A stretch of DNA of 64,000 nucleotides from Begonia masoniana (Eukaryota > Streptophyta > Magnoliopsida > Cucurbitales > Begoniaceae): assembly GCA_022432975.1 (NCBI GenBank), contig CM039508.1, forward strand, positions 14,569,549-14,633,548, read 5' to 3'. Below the pieces are notes generated by a model. It ran no database searches. It was not told the origin of the DNA and saw nothing but the letters and a program-made list of their open reading frames with translations. Below, piece by piece: positions 21,481-32,411 of this stretch. Both the position numbers and the translations under genes were made by a program. Numbering within the stretch: the stretch's first letter is position 1; the number at the start of each line of letters is the position of its first letter.

Positions 21481-22764
21481 CATCTGACGAGCAAAAGCTC
21501 GACATCACCGGACGACTAAAACACTCGACATCATCTGATAGCTTTATTAAAATCACATTCCGATAGAAGACAGACACAACTCTAGCTACAGAAAGAAATT
21601 TTCTTGCCTCTCCAAGACCTTTCAAAAACGATTCAAACCATTTCATTAATCAAATCCAGTAAGACCAACACTTAAAACTCAACAGGTTACTAGAATCAAT
21701 AATATTCAAATTGTATTCAAAATACTGAAATATCTACTGTCATGAAAACTCGACCTACTCAGACTAGATCATTATCAACTAAACCTCAACACCTGCTGAC
21801 ACCAGTTAGCCCGCCTCATCAGTTTACCAAGCCGAGACATGGATGTGCTCCTCAGACCACACCTAATCATCTGTGTACTCAGGAAATTCACCTGTGGTAT
21901 CCTCAACTCCTACATCACAAAACTCATCTATTAGCCTAATGCTAAGTAAGTAAAGCACTAATGAAATGATATGCTGAAACAAAATCCTAAATATGCAGTT
22001 TCTACTTTCTCATCTCGGTTGTACTTCGTTTGTTTACTGATCAGATCCCATGATTCCCTTGGGAGTGGGATCAGTTCTCCCAATGTCTACATCCTCTTCA
22101 TTAATTAAGGGGCGGATGAGGTCCCTTAATAACTGTTCAGATCCCTCAATTCCCTTGGGAGTGGGATCAGTTCTCCCAATGTTATAAATCCTCTTCATCA
22201 GTTAAGGGGTGGATTAGTTTCCTTAACCGCCAATGCCCGTCGATCTGAACTTGCCTCTCCACATGATACATGAAAATTCATTTTCGTTTTCTTTCAAATT
22301 TATGATGCATGACATACAGAAAATACTCAAACATGCAAAAACCTACTGTTTTGTGATGTAGGCCCGAGGGCACACACAATACTTTACTTACTTGGTCTCC
22401 TGGAAATCGCTCGGCTATAGGCTACTCCAGAAATCTGCTCACCTAGAACCATCGACAGATTATAGATTAGATCACCACTAGACTTTATCTAACTACCCTG
22501 AAGTCTAAGGAAGCCGGTTTGGGGCTCTACTGATTAAACATTCCCGATACATCAATAAACCCCAAACCCAAATCTCTCACTCGCAGCCTTTCGAAAACAC
22601 ATACATTGCAATCCTTCAGCTACCTAAGCACTAGAACAGCAAGTAATTTAATCAAAACTCACCTTGGTTGGGGAAAATCGGAGGGGAATCGCCTAGAGGA
22701 TGTCCGCCGAGCTGAGAGGTAAGAGTAATAAAATAGTGGCGGCTAAACCTCACTAAACCTTTCC

Positions 22765-22771
22765 TTAAATA
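22765..22771 (-). promoter_or_regulatory. TATA-like box, Tekay-B 3' LTR
   Basis: TATTTAA on the minus strand, about 150 bp from the LTR start and about 30 bp before a shared AGCCGCCACT block. The same pair occurs in the 5' LTR (30770-30776) and in Tekay-E (56459-56465). This implies a short U3 and a very long transcribed leader. Confidence 0.5.
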
Positions 22772-22920
22772 CGTTATCCACAATATAAATTTGCAATTAC
22801 CATCTTGCCCCTGCCTAGTCACTTAATAACCTAATCAACATTTCACTCAATTTTAAACCATAAGATTATATACCTCCATTTAATAACTTATTTTGATTTA
22901 TATTGAAACCGGGTGTTACA

Positions 22921-22934
22921 ATCTACCCTCCTTA
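22921..22934 (-). other. Polypurine tract of Tekay-B
   Basis: AAGGAGGGTAGAT on the minus strand directly precedes the 3' LTR. Confidence 0.8.
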
Positions 22935-22955
22935 AACGAATTTTGTCCTCAAAAT

Positions 22956-23840
22956 TCAGTACCTGAATAATTCTGGATGTTGGTCCATCATGTCCCGCTG
23001 GCGCTCCCAGGTTGTCTCCTCTACATTCTGGTTGTGCCATAAGACTTTCACTAGTGGAACCTCTTTGTTGCGTAATACCTTCACTGCGTAATCCAAGATC
23101 TTTACTAGTTTCTCTTCATAGGCAAGGGTAGGACAAATTTCGAGGTCTTGCTGTTCCATGATTTGGTTGGGATCCCTTACGCACTTTTTCAACATAGAAA
23201 CATGGAATACGTCATGTATTCCTTCCATAGAAGCTGGTAGCTGCAACAGATAGGCTGCTCTCCCAACTCTTTTCAGAATAGTGAACGGTCCAATAAATCT
23301 GGGGTTCAACTTGCCTTTCTTCCCGAATCTGACAACTCCTTTAAATGGTGATACTCTAAGGAAAACTTCATCACCTACTTCAAACTCTAATTCTCTTCGT
23401 CTTTTATCAGCATAACTCTTCTGGCGGCTTTGAGCTGTCAAAATTCTCTGTCGGATGAGGGCAACCTTCTCCACAGTTTGTTGCACAATATTAGGACCAA
23501 GCAATTGTGCTTCACCAACTTCATCCCAGTACAAAGGATATCTGCATTTTCGTCCATATAAGGCTTCATACGGTGCCATTCCTATTGTTGCTTGAAAACT
23601 GTTATTGTAAGAGAACTTGACCAATGGTAAATATCTACTCCAAGATCCTTGAAAATCCAATACGCATGCTCGGAGCATATCTTCTAAGGTCTGAATAGTC
23701 CTCTCGGATTGTCCATCCGTTTGAGGGTGGAAGGCTGTGCTAAAATTAAGCTGTGTTCCCATAGCCTTGTGCAGACTTTTCCAAAACTTAGATGTAAATC
23801 TGGAGTCTCGGTCTGAAACTATTGAACTTGGAACTCCATG
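22956..23840 (-). CDS. Tekay-B integrase C-terminal half and chromodomain
   Basis: Continues the integrase cut by the CRM solo LTR. Visible: VSDRDSRF (second catalytic Asp), [12 protein letters not shown] with the catalytic Glu, the basic [16 protein letters not shown] region, [19 protein letters not shown] (GPY/F-like), HDVFHVSML, and a C-terminal chromodomain ([15 protein letters not shown] ... [17 protein letters not shown]). Chromodomains of this clade are thought to steer integration to methylated-histone chromatin (family knowledge). No stop occurs before the natural terminator at 22956. Confidence 0.92.
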   Translation of the reverse strand, partial: HGVPSSIVSDRDSRFTSKFWKSLHKAMGTQLNFSTAFHPQTDGQSERTIQTLEDMLRACVLDFQGSWSRYLPLVKFSYNNSFQATIGMAPYEALYGRKCRYPLYWDEVGEAQLLGPNIVQQTVEKVALIRQRILTAQSRQKSYADKRRRELEFEVGDEVFLRVSPFKGVVRFGKKGKLNPRFIGPFTILKRVGRAAYLLQLPASMEGIHDVFHVSMLKKCVRDPNQIMEQQDLEICPTLAYEEKLVKILDYAVKVLRNKEVPLVKVLWHNQNVEETTWERQRDMMDQHPELFRY

Positions 23841-25062
23841 TGATGTGCCCCATAGGCCCATTACACAGTCTCAAACCCAAGGTCATAATTTGTCTAATTT
23901 ATGCACTTACACTCTTGTCTCTTTTGCAGGTAATGGATTGTGTGGAGGCTTGGAGAACACCTTGGGAGACTTGAAGTGGGAATCCAAAGCTACAGATGTG
24001 GACCAACAACCACACTTAATCACTTGGAAATTCAAGCAAGGAGACCAATTTGCTCACATGGGAATTTGTCTTCCCGAGCCTTAATTGTAACATTTTATTT
24101 CAAACTTATTTTGAGGCAAACATTGGCCTTCTTGTTAAACTTTATTATAAGCATGCATATTAGGCATTTAGGGTTAGATGAATGATAAGTTAGATGATGG
24201 AATGGAAGTGGTTCAAAGCAAGTGCATGGAGTGCATGGAAGAGGAGAAATGGGCCTTAAGGAAAAGATATTCATTTTGGCCCAACCTTGAGTGGAGGGGA
24301 CCACTACCCTTTATCCAAACCATGGGCTGCCACTTGAAGGATTCTTAGAGGTTCTCCAATCAACACAAGGGCAAGGATTGATGACATGGTTATCACACAA
24401 CCATTGGATCAAGAAAACCAAACTCATCTCGGCCATCCAAGCTATCTTCATGATCCAACGGTTACACCATTTTGAAGACCACTTTTTGAATCACATCCAA
24501 GCCATCCATAGGTCTATAAAAGCATGGTAATTGGTGATTGTAAGTTTTTTGGACTGATTTTAAGGAGCATGCACGGATTTTCCTTCCATGGTTGAAGGAG
24601 TTTGAAGAAACCAACAAGGTTTGCTCGGTTTGCACAAAACCGAGGGGTTGCGCCCCCACCACTCCCTTCTTGCTTGGTAGCTTGCAAGGGTTATATAGCC
24701 ATCTTCTTCTCCATCTCCTTGGGAGTGGAAAACAGCAAGAAGTGGCCCCAAACCGTGTTCAAGAGTCGAGTTGTCTTCCTTGGAAGCAACTATTGCCAAA
24801 GGCTTCAAAATATTACCTATTGGCCGATTTCTTGAAGTTTTGCATATCTTTTCCATCTCAATGAATCAGGACCACGCCTTCCACTATCACACACCTCACT
24901 CACTCCACTAACATCATATAAAGTTTCGTTTTCATCTAAGCACATTTGGTCATTCAAGTTCATCTTGCAATTTTTGTTCTTCTCGGCCATTTCTTGCCAA
25001 TCCGAGGAGCTAACGATCCCCTCTAAGCTCTAAACGTTTTCTTGCAGGTTAGGGCTATATCA
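23841..25062 (+). mobile_element. CRM solo LTR inserted in the Tekay-B integrase
   Basis: 1222 bp, TGATGTGCCCC...CTATATCA, flanked by CCATG (23836-23840 and 25063-25067). It splits the integrase between IVRLHG and HGVPSS. It is the same family as the 3' LTR at 2284-3275 but 230 bp longer. The pol-tail frame of the CRM element stays open in it from the LTR start to about 24084, in the same codon phase. TATA box TATAAAA is at 24515-24521. It carries no primer site or internal region. Confidence 0.95.
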
Positions 25063-26867
25063 CCATGCAATCTGACAATCTCTTGCATGTACAATTCAGC
25101 AAGCTGATCCATTGAGTAAGTTATCTTAATTGGCAGAAAATGAGCAGATTTGGTTAGACGGTCAACTATAACCCAGATTGCATCATGCCCCTTTGCTGTC
25201 CTAGGTAGTCCAACGACAAAATCCATTGTTATTTGTTCCCATTTCCATTCAGGAACTGGTAAGGGTTGCAATGTCCCTGAGGGTCTCTGATGTTCAGCCT
25301 TGACTTGCTGGCAGACCAGACATGACTCCACATACTCCGCCACATTTCTCTTCATACCTGGCCACCAATAATGCTGCTTGAGATCTCTGTACATTTTCAT
25401 ACTTCCAGGATGAACTGAAAATCTGGAGGAATGTGCCTCAGATAGGATCTCCTTCCTAAGCTCAGTATCAGCCGGAACAAACCATCTATTTCGAAACTTG
25501 AGAATTCCATCAGCTGAGCAGTTGAAATCCGACTTATCAGTGGAATCTATGCACAACCTATACTTATTACTCTCAGTGTCATTCATTTGGACCTCCTTTA
25601 TTTTCTCCAAAATAGTTGGCCTCAAAGACATGGCCGAAAGCATGGCTGACACACTTGGCACAGCTTCTAGGTTAAACCTTTGGAATTCTGTCTCTAAAGC
25701 TATCGGTATGTCTAGAGTCAAAGTAGAAACTAAAGGAGTCACTCTACTCAAAGCGTCTGCCACTACATTCGCCTTGCCAGGGTGGTACTTGATCTCAAAA
25801 TCATAATCTTTGACAAACTCTAACCACCTACGTTGCCTCATATTCAGTTCTTTTTGCGTGAAGATGTACTTCAGGCTCTTATGATCCGAAAATATCTCAC
25901 AGGATTGTCCATACAAGTAATGCCTCCAAATCTTAAGTGCAAATACAACTGCAGCTAATTCTAAGTCATGGGTAGGGTAGTTCTTCTCATGCGTTTTCAA
26001 CTGTCTAGAGGCATAAGCTATTACTTTACCACCCTGCATTAACACACCACCAAGACCAATTTTGGAAGCATCACAGTAAATACTAAATTTACCATCTTCA
26101 GCTAGAAGGGTTAAAATTGGAGCATTGGTTAGTTTCTGTTTCAAGGTCATAAAACTATGTTCACATTCATCAGTCCATATATACTTCACATTCTTCCTGG
26201 TTAACTTAGTAAGGGGCGTAGCGATCTTTGAAAATCCTTCAATGAACTTTCTGTAATACCCTGCAAGTCCAAGGAAACTTCTGATATCCGTAGCATTCTT
26301 CGGTTGGGGCCATCCCTTAACTGCTTGAACCTTAGCTGGATCCACAGATATACCATCTCCAGAGATCACATGTCCTAAAAAGTGAACCTGGTCCAACCAA
26401 AATTCACACTTGGAAAATTTGGCATAAAGTTGGTGCCTTCTCAATACTTCTAACACTAAACTCAAATGTTTTGCATGCTCATCCTTAGTGCTAGAATAGA
26501 TTAGGATGTCATCTATGAATACAATAACAAACTTGTCCAAATACTCGTGAAACACCCTATTCATGAGATCCATGAAGGCTACTGGTGCGTTTGTCAAACC
26601 AAAAGACATAACCAAAAACTCATAATGTCCATATCTTGTGCGAAAGGCAGTCTTTGGGATATCTTCATATTTAACCTTCAACTGGTAATAACCGGACCTA
26701 AGGTCAATCTTAGAGAAAACCCTTGCACCCCTAAGTTGGTCAAATAAGTCATCAATCCTCGGCAAAGGGTATTTGTTTTTGACAGTTAACTTATTCAATT
26801 CTCTATAATCAATGCACATACGCATTGATCCATCTTCTTTTTGACAAAAAGAACAGGTGCTCCCCAT
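25063..26867 (-). CDS. Tekay-B RT, RNase H and integrase N-terminal half
   Basis: Frame opened by a 1-base deletion near 26845, downstream of the gag-protease frame. Visible: RT core from MCIDYRELN through [14 protein letters not shown] (about 26510), thumb [15 protein letters not shown], RNase H ([41 protein letters not shown]), integrase HHCC region ([12 protein letters not shown] ... [11 protein letters not shown]), and the first catalytic Asp in [10 protein letters not shown]. It ends at HG, where the solo LTR begins. Domain order and motifs are typical of Tekay. Confidence 0.93.
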
Positions 26868-28666
26868 GGTGAAAAGCTAGGGCGTATGAACCCCTTCTCC
26901 AACAAATCCTCCAATTGTTTCTTCAATTCTTTAAGTTCTGTTGGTGCTAGTCTATATGGATTTTTGGACACAGGCTCGGCACCGGGGTAAACATCTACCA
27001 CAAATTCAATTTCCCTATCTGGTGGCAAGCCGGGAAGGTCATCTAGGAATACTTCAGGGAAGTCTTGGACAACTAAGACATTTTTGGGGCTTGATTTTTC
27101 TACTAGTTGTGTGTCTAAAACACTGGCCAAAAAGCACAGATACTCTCTGTATGGGGAGGGTTTACAATTGACAGAAGTCATAACAGTCATTTCCTTACTC
27201 TTCTTCAGAGCTTGGAAAGTATGGTTTAAACCTCCAGGGGGTTGAAAACTAACAATTCCAGTCCTACAATCTATTGTGGCAAAATGCTTAAACAACCAAT
27301 CCATCCCTAAGATTACATCAAATCCCGTTATGTCCATAATGATGAGATCGGCAGGTAAATTCATGTTTCCTACTAATACAATGCTATCAAGCATCACTTG
27401 GTTAGAGTGCATGCGTTCACCAGAGGGTAATGCTACATTAAACACATGCCCAGAGGAAGTGAACCGTACATCTAACTTATCAGCAAAAGTAGAAGCTACA
27501 AAAGAATGTGTTGCACCTGAATCTATCAAAGTAACAGCAGGGATAGAGTTAACCAATACAGTACCTGATACCACAGCAGGCTGGTCCTCATCACCTGACT
27601 CCATCATGGAGAATATTCTTGGCTTAACCTTGGCAGGTCCGCCCTTCAGGGCTGGGCAGTCTCTAATGATATGGCCGACTTTATTGCAGTTGAAGCAACG
27701 GGTGATTCTAGGCTTTGGGCAATCCCTGAACGAGTGTCCAACCTCTTCGCAGTTAAAACACTTATTTGTTCCAAATCTGCACTCGCCCGGGTGGTTCTTC
27801 GAACACTTTGGGCATTGAGGAAACATCTTAGTGTCTGGTACTTTCTTTCCCATTCCTTGACTATACTGGCCCTCACTTGGCCTCTTCACTCCTCTCTGTT
27901 GTTGGGGTTGAACAAACTTTCGTGGGGCTTCCTTCGGCCCTGAACATTTCATCTCGGCCTCCTCCACCTCCAAGGCTGTGGACACAACTTCACTAAAAGT
28001 CAAACCTCTAAAACCTGAATACTTGACCCCTCTGTACACCTCTGGCTTCAGTCCATTCATAAATTGAAACACCTTATCCTCGTTTCTGTGAATAAAGTGT
28101 CCAGCGAATCTGGAAAGAGACTCAAATTGTCTAACATACTCAGCCACAAACCCTGTCTGCTTCAAGTTCATGAACTCCACCTTCTTCGCGGCCTGAACCG
28201 TGCTGTTAAAATATTTCTCAAAGAAGGTGTCCTTAAACTGAGACCAAGTCATAGCCAAAATATCAGTGGTGGTCTCAATTGTCTCCCACCAAAGCTGGGC
28301 ATCTCCAGCAAAATGAAACGTTGCCAGGGTGACCTTATCTCCTTCTCCAACGTTGGCACATCGAAGCATGCTTTCAATCTTCCTCAACCATTCTTCGGCA
28401 ACAATCGGGTTAGATGATCTTCCATCAAATGTGGGTGGTTGAAGCCTGCGAAATCGGTCCCCTGAATGCTCATTGCCATGGCCCGAGTTGGCACTTCCTT
28501 GTGCTTCTCGCTTCAATAACACTCCTAATTGGTCGGACTGTTGTCGCACTATGTCAGTCTGCTGACGCACCAAATCTGTCAGTTGCCTAATCACACTAGG
28601 CTCCTCTTCACCTCTTACATTTGGCATTTCTCTAGGCACTCTAGGTCTTCCTGGGCGTCTAGCCAT
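26840..28666 (-). CDS. Tekay-B gag and protease, with the start of RT
   Basis: Start chosen at [12 protein letters not shown] (28666), not the longer upstream frame, because Tekay-E begins MSRRPGRPRLPR at the matching place after the leader intron. Features: coiled-coil-like [13 protein letters not shown], capsid core ([29 protein letters not shown]), then three zinc-binding units: a short [12 protein letters not shown] followed by [14 protein letters not shown] and [14 protein letters not shown]. The protease has [10 protein letters not shown] (about 27510-27540) and VILGMDWL. The frame runs into RT and is lost at VKKKMDQ, where one G is missing compared with Tekay-E. Confidence 0.93.
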
Positions 28667-28678
28667 TATACTGGATTC

Positions 28679-28738
28679 CTGTGTAAGGTTAATTACTTTC
28701 ATAAACATCTAATTACTAAGGCTAACATAAACACTTAC
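28679..28738 (-). other. Putative leader intron before gag, Tekay-B
   Basis: 60 bp, CGACT/GTAAGTGTTT ... CCTTACACAG/GAATCC on the minus strand, ending 12 nt before the gag ATG. Equivalent segments lie in Tekay-A, -C, -D and -E. Confidence 0.55.
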
Positions 28739-28807
28739 AGTCGTTGGAGTACTTCCATGCAACGATTGGCACTGATGAGTAATCTTTTGAACGGTTTAAC
28801 TGAATGT

Positions 28808-28818
28808 CTCTGATACCA
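28808..28818 (-). other. Primer binding site of Tekay-B
   Basis: TGGTATCAGAG on the minus strand, three bases from the 5' LTR, complementary to initiator-Met tRNA. Confidence 0.9.
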
Positions 28819-28821
28819 AAC

Positions 28822-30925
28822 TGTAACACCCCGCGTTTATTGAACCCGATTTGTTACTCATAACCCGAATATTACTAAGAAAACTTGGACCAAATTTTTA
28901 AAACTTCGTACAAAAATTCAAAATTTGGACATTTGATAAAACATGTAAACTTACAGCGGAAATCGTTTAAACAAAAAATAAAACTAACCAAAAACCATAT
29001 AAAAAAAAACGTTGGAAATGTTGAGAAACAATCGATTAAGAAGCGAAGGTTTAACCCGTGAAAATACTTTGAAGGTTGGAAAAGTCGAACTCGTCGTCCG
29101 CTGAACAAGGTCAACGAAGGGGGAAGGCTATTTGAAGACTTCATGCGGTCGCTAAACGACAAAACATAGAATTTGGTCATCCGGTCAGTCTAACAGGGAC
29201 ATCCACCGGTCACTAAACGACAAAACATAAAATTTGGTCATCCGGTCAGTCTAACAGGGACATCCACCGGTCACTAAACGACAAAACATAAAATTTGGTC
29301 ATCCGGTCAGTCTAACAGGGACATCCACCGGTGACGTCAGCCGGATGATCTCCTCATCCGAACGACTTTTCTCTATATCTACCGGTGATGTCAGCCGGAT
29401 GATCTCCTCATCCGAATGACTTTTCTCTATATCTACCGGTGACGTCAGCCGGATGATCTCCTCATCCGAATGACTTAACACTTATCATCTGACGAGCAAA
29501 AGCTTGACATCACCAGACGACTAAAACACTCGACATCATCTAATAGCTTTATTAAAATCACATTCCGATAGAAGACAGACACAACTCTAGCTACAGAAAG
29601 AAATTTTCTTGCCTCTCCAAGACCTTTCAAAATCGATTCAAACCATTTCATTAATCAAATCCAGTAAAACCAATACTTAAAACTCAACAGGTTACTAGAA
29701 TCAATAATATTCAAATTGTATTCGAAATACTGAAATCTCTACTGTCATGAAAACTCGACCTACTCAGACTAGATCATTATCAACTAAACCTCAACACCTG
29801 CTGACACCAGTTAGCCCGCCTCATCAGTTTACCAAGCCGAGACATGGATGTGCTCCTCCAACCACACCTAATCATCTGTGTACTCAGGAAATTCACCTGT
29901 GGTATCCTCAACACCTACATCACAAAACTCATCTATTAGCCTAATGCTAAGTAAGTAAAGCACTAATGAAATGATATGCTGAAACAAAATCCTAAATATG
30001 CAGTTTCTACTTTCTCATCTCGGTTGTACTTCGTTTGTTTACTGATCAGATCCCATGATTCCCTTGGGAGTGGGATCAGTTCTCCCAATGTCTACATCCT
30101 CTTCATTAATTAAGGGGCGGATGAGGTCCCTTAATAACTGTTCAGATCCCTCAATTCCCTTGGGAGTGGGATCAGTTCTCCCAATGTTATAAATCCTCTT
30201 CATCAGTTAAGGGGTGGATTAGTTCCCTTAACCGCCAATGCCCGTCGATCTGAACTTGCCTCTCCACATGATACATGAAAATTCATTTTCGTTTTCTTTC
30301 AAATTTATGATGCATGACATACAGAAAATACTCAAACATGCAAAAACCTACTGTTTTGTGATGTAGGCCCGAGGGCACACACAATACTTTACTTACTTGG
30401 TCTCCTAGAAATCGCTCGGCTATAGGCTACTCCAGAAATCTGCTCACCTAGAACCATTGACAGATTATAGATTAGATCACCACTAAACTTTATCTAACTA
30501 CCCTGAAGTCTAAGGAAGCCGGTTTGGGGCTCTACTGATTAAACATTCCCGATACATCAATAAACCCCAAACCCAAATCTCTCACTCGCAGCCTTTCGAA
30601 AACACATACATTGCAATCCTTCAGCTACCTAAGCACTAGAACAGCAAGTAATTTAATCAAAACTCACCTTGGTTGGGGAAAATCGGAGGGGAATCGCCTA
30701 GAGGATGTCCGCCGAGCTGAGAGGTAAGAGTAATAAAATAGTGGCGGCTAAACCTCACTAAACCTTTCCTTAAATATGTTATCCACAATATAAATTCGCA
30801 ATTACCATCTTACCCCTGCCTAGTCACTTAATAACCTAATCAACATTTCACTCAATTTTAAACCATAAGATTATATACCTCCATTTAATAACTTATTTTG
30901 ATTTATATTGTAACCGGGTGTTACA
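28822..30925 (-). mobile_element. Tekay-B 5' LTR
   Basis: 2104 bp, near-identical to 20819-22920. TATTTAA box at 30770-30776 (minus). The differences seen are a few substitutions and 1-2-base indels, for example in poly-A runs. Confidence 0.93.
29914..30447 (-). other. Putative mini-exon and structured intron, Tekay-B 5' LTR
   Basis: The 51-nt mini-exon 30397-30447 starts after GGTTCTAG with GTGAGCAG and ends GGAGACCAA before GTAAGT. The intron-like segment 29915-30396 ends TTTTGTGATGTAG/G. CCTACATCACAAAAC (30353-30367, minus) is perfectly complementary to GTTTTGTGATGTAGG at its end (29914-29928, minus). Confidence 0.55.
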
Positions 30926-30930
30926 ACCTA

Positions 30931-31200
30931 GGGTAGTGATTTAGGAAGGAAATGTAAAGGAATTAGGCGTCGGAGGAAAGAATCTGCGTCGGCTTGAGGA
31001 AACATCAAAGGAGAGCCAAATTGCCTAAGGGTTTGGAGAGAATTGCTTTCTGTAGAATGAAAGCCGTGGGAAGGGAAAGGGGGTTTTTTATTTCTGTTTT
31101 AAAATTTTGACTTCTAAATTTACAAGTTTTCCCCTCTACTAGATTCTCTACATAACTCATTAAATTCCATTACACAGAAAAATTTGCAAACCTGAAATAC
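30931..31200 (-). mobile_element. LTR-X fragment 2
   Basis: 270 bp between Tekay-B and Tekay-C, the interior of the old LTR-X. On the minus strand it has GGGGAAAACTTGTAAATTTAG and the TCTCTCCAAACCCTTAGG leader-like stretch. No gene seen. Confidence 0.55.
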
Positions 31201-32247
31201 TGTAATATCCGGCTGTACGGATTATTATTATTTTGATGTAAATGAAATTTTTGGGAATTGTGTCTGTATGGTGTAGGTGATATCGAAGCAGGTGAGGATG
31301 ATGTTCCTCCACCCGATGTACAGGATGGTTGAAGAAGAACGATCGCGGTGGTGTGCATGAGCAGTCGTCGCGTATGTTGACCCGTGGGGAAAATGGTTAA
31401 GTATTTTGAGAGTTTTGGGTGAATTTTTATTGTATGATGGATCATGTTATGGTTAGAAACATTCTAGGATGTTTGGTTCTGGATAGGTTATGTTTTAGGT
31501 TGTTTTTAAAACGTTTTGAAAATATATTCTGTGAATGTTTGGTATTAGGGAAATGTTCAGTTTTTTAAACCAAACCACGCAGTTTATTTTTATGAAAATA
31601 TGCTATGTTTTGAAAGTATTTTGAGTCGTGGTTTTGGAATGCGTTTGAGTTGGTGAACGGATAATTGATAGCGTGTGCAATGTACGTGAGTGGAGTCGTT
31701 AAATGAGGGTTTGGTGAAGTTTTAATTGTATATGGGGGGGGAAGGGTTTGTTATGTTAAATTTGATTTACAGGGGAAAGAACGAAGATGAATGAGAAAAA
31801 AAAGAGGAAAAAGAAGTGGGGGAGGGCAGAATGCTTGGCGATCGGTTGCTAAGCGAGGCGATCGCATCGCCTCTTGGTCGTTGCTCTCTGGAGAAATCAA
31901 GAGAGCATGGCGATTGATCGCCACCGGTGTTTTGCAACAGGCGAATGTTCGCCTGTTGCAATCGTCGAAGGGCGATCAGTCGCCCCCTTTATGGTGACTG
32001 ATCGCCCCTGTATATTGGGATGAAAATCCCTTTTTGTCCCTCGGCCGATGCATAATTATTTTAATGGTTTTAAACACTTGTTTTAAGTTTAATTTCAATT
32101 GTTTTAGTATTTGTTTTAAACGATTTACTAAACCAACTCAAATTTCGATTTAATTTCCGCCTAGAGTCATTTAAAGTTAGAAGTATAAAAAATATATATA
32201 TATATATATATGTACGGGAAATTGGGTACAGTACTAGGGACGTCACA
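31201..32247 (+). mobile_element. Tekay-C 5' LTR
   Basis: Short compared with its relatives. About 70 bp after its start it is already at TGTATGGTGTAG/GTGATATC, the acceptor-like block that lies more than 500 bp into other Tekay LTRs, so the usual promoter and mini-exon section is missing. It contains hairpins at 31883-31906 and 31932-31961, and a long arm pair at 31970-32008. Confidence 0.92.
31883..32008 (+). repeat. Hairpin cluster in the Tekay-C 5' LTR
   Basis: GCTCTCTGGA/GAAA/TCAAGAGAGC (one mismatch), a perfect 14-bp stem with a TG loop at 31932-31961 (TTGCAACAGGCGAA and its complement), and GGGCGATCAGTC pairing with GACTGATCGCCC across CCCCTTTAT. The 3' LTR has the same hairpins, with one more. 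Confidence 0.85.
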
Positions 32248-32252
32248 ATTTA

Positions 32253-32264
32253 TGGTATCAGAGC
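32253..32264 (+). other. Primer binding site of Tekay-C
   Basis: TGGTATCAGAGC, 5 nt after the 5' LTR end; initiator-Met tRNA type. Confidence 0.92.
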
Positions 32265-32336
32265 CCCTGGGTTTTAAAATCGGTTCTGTAGACTGCTCAA
32301 CTGCGTATGCCACTACGCGAACGTCTTTCTTCAATT

Positions 32337-32399
32337 GTAAGTATGCTCTGTTGTATTTCTTTGTTTTGTTTCTTAGGATTATCTGTTTAAAATTTATAG
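32337..32399 (+). other. Putative leader intron before gag, Tekay-C
   Basis: CAATT/GTAAGTATG ... AAATTTATAG/GC, 63 bp, T-rich before the AG, 12 nt upstream of the gag ATG (32412). Confidence 0.5.
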
Positions 32400-32411
32400 G
32401 CTTTATACAAT

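Larger units (their letters stand above)
20819..22920 (-). mobile_element. Tekay-B 3' LTR
   Basis: 2102 bp. Contains three 61-bp units (about 21130-21315), three 54-bp TGACGTCA units (about 21316-21480), the inverted-repeat arms 21909-21923 and 22348-22362, and a TATTTAA box (minus; 22765-22771). Confidence 0.93.
20819..30925 (-). mobile_element. Tekay-B: young, nearly intact Tekay/Del chromovirus
   Basis: TGTAACACCCCGCG...CGGGTGTTACA, flanked by ACCTA (20814-20818 and 30926-30930). LTRs of 2102 bp (20819-22920) and 2104 bp (28822-30925) are nearly identical, so it is a recent insertion. The coding region is whole except for a 1-base loss and a CRM solo LTR insertion. Confidence 0.95.
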
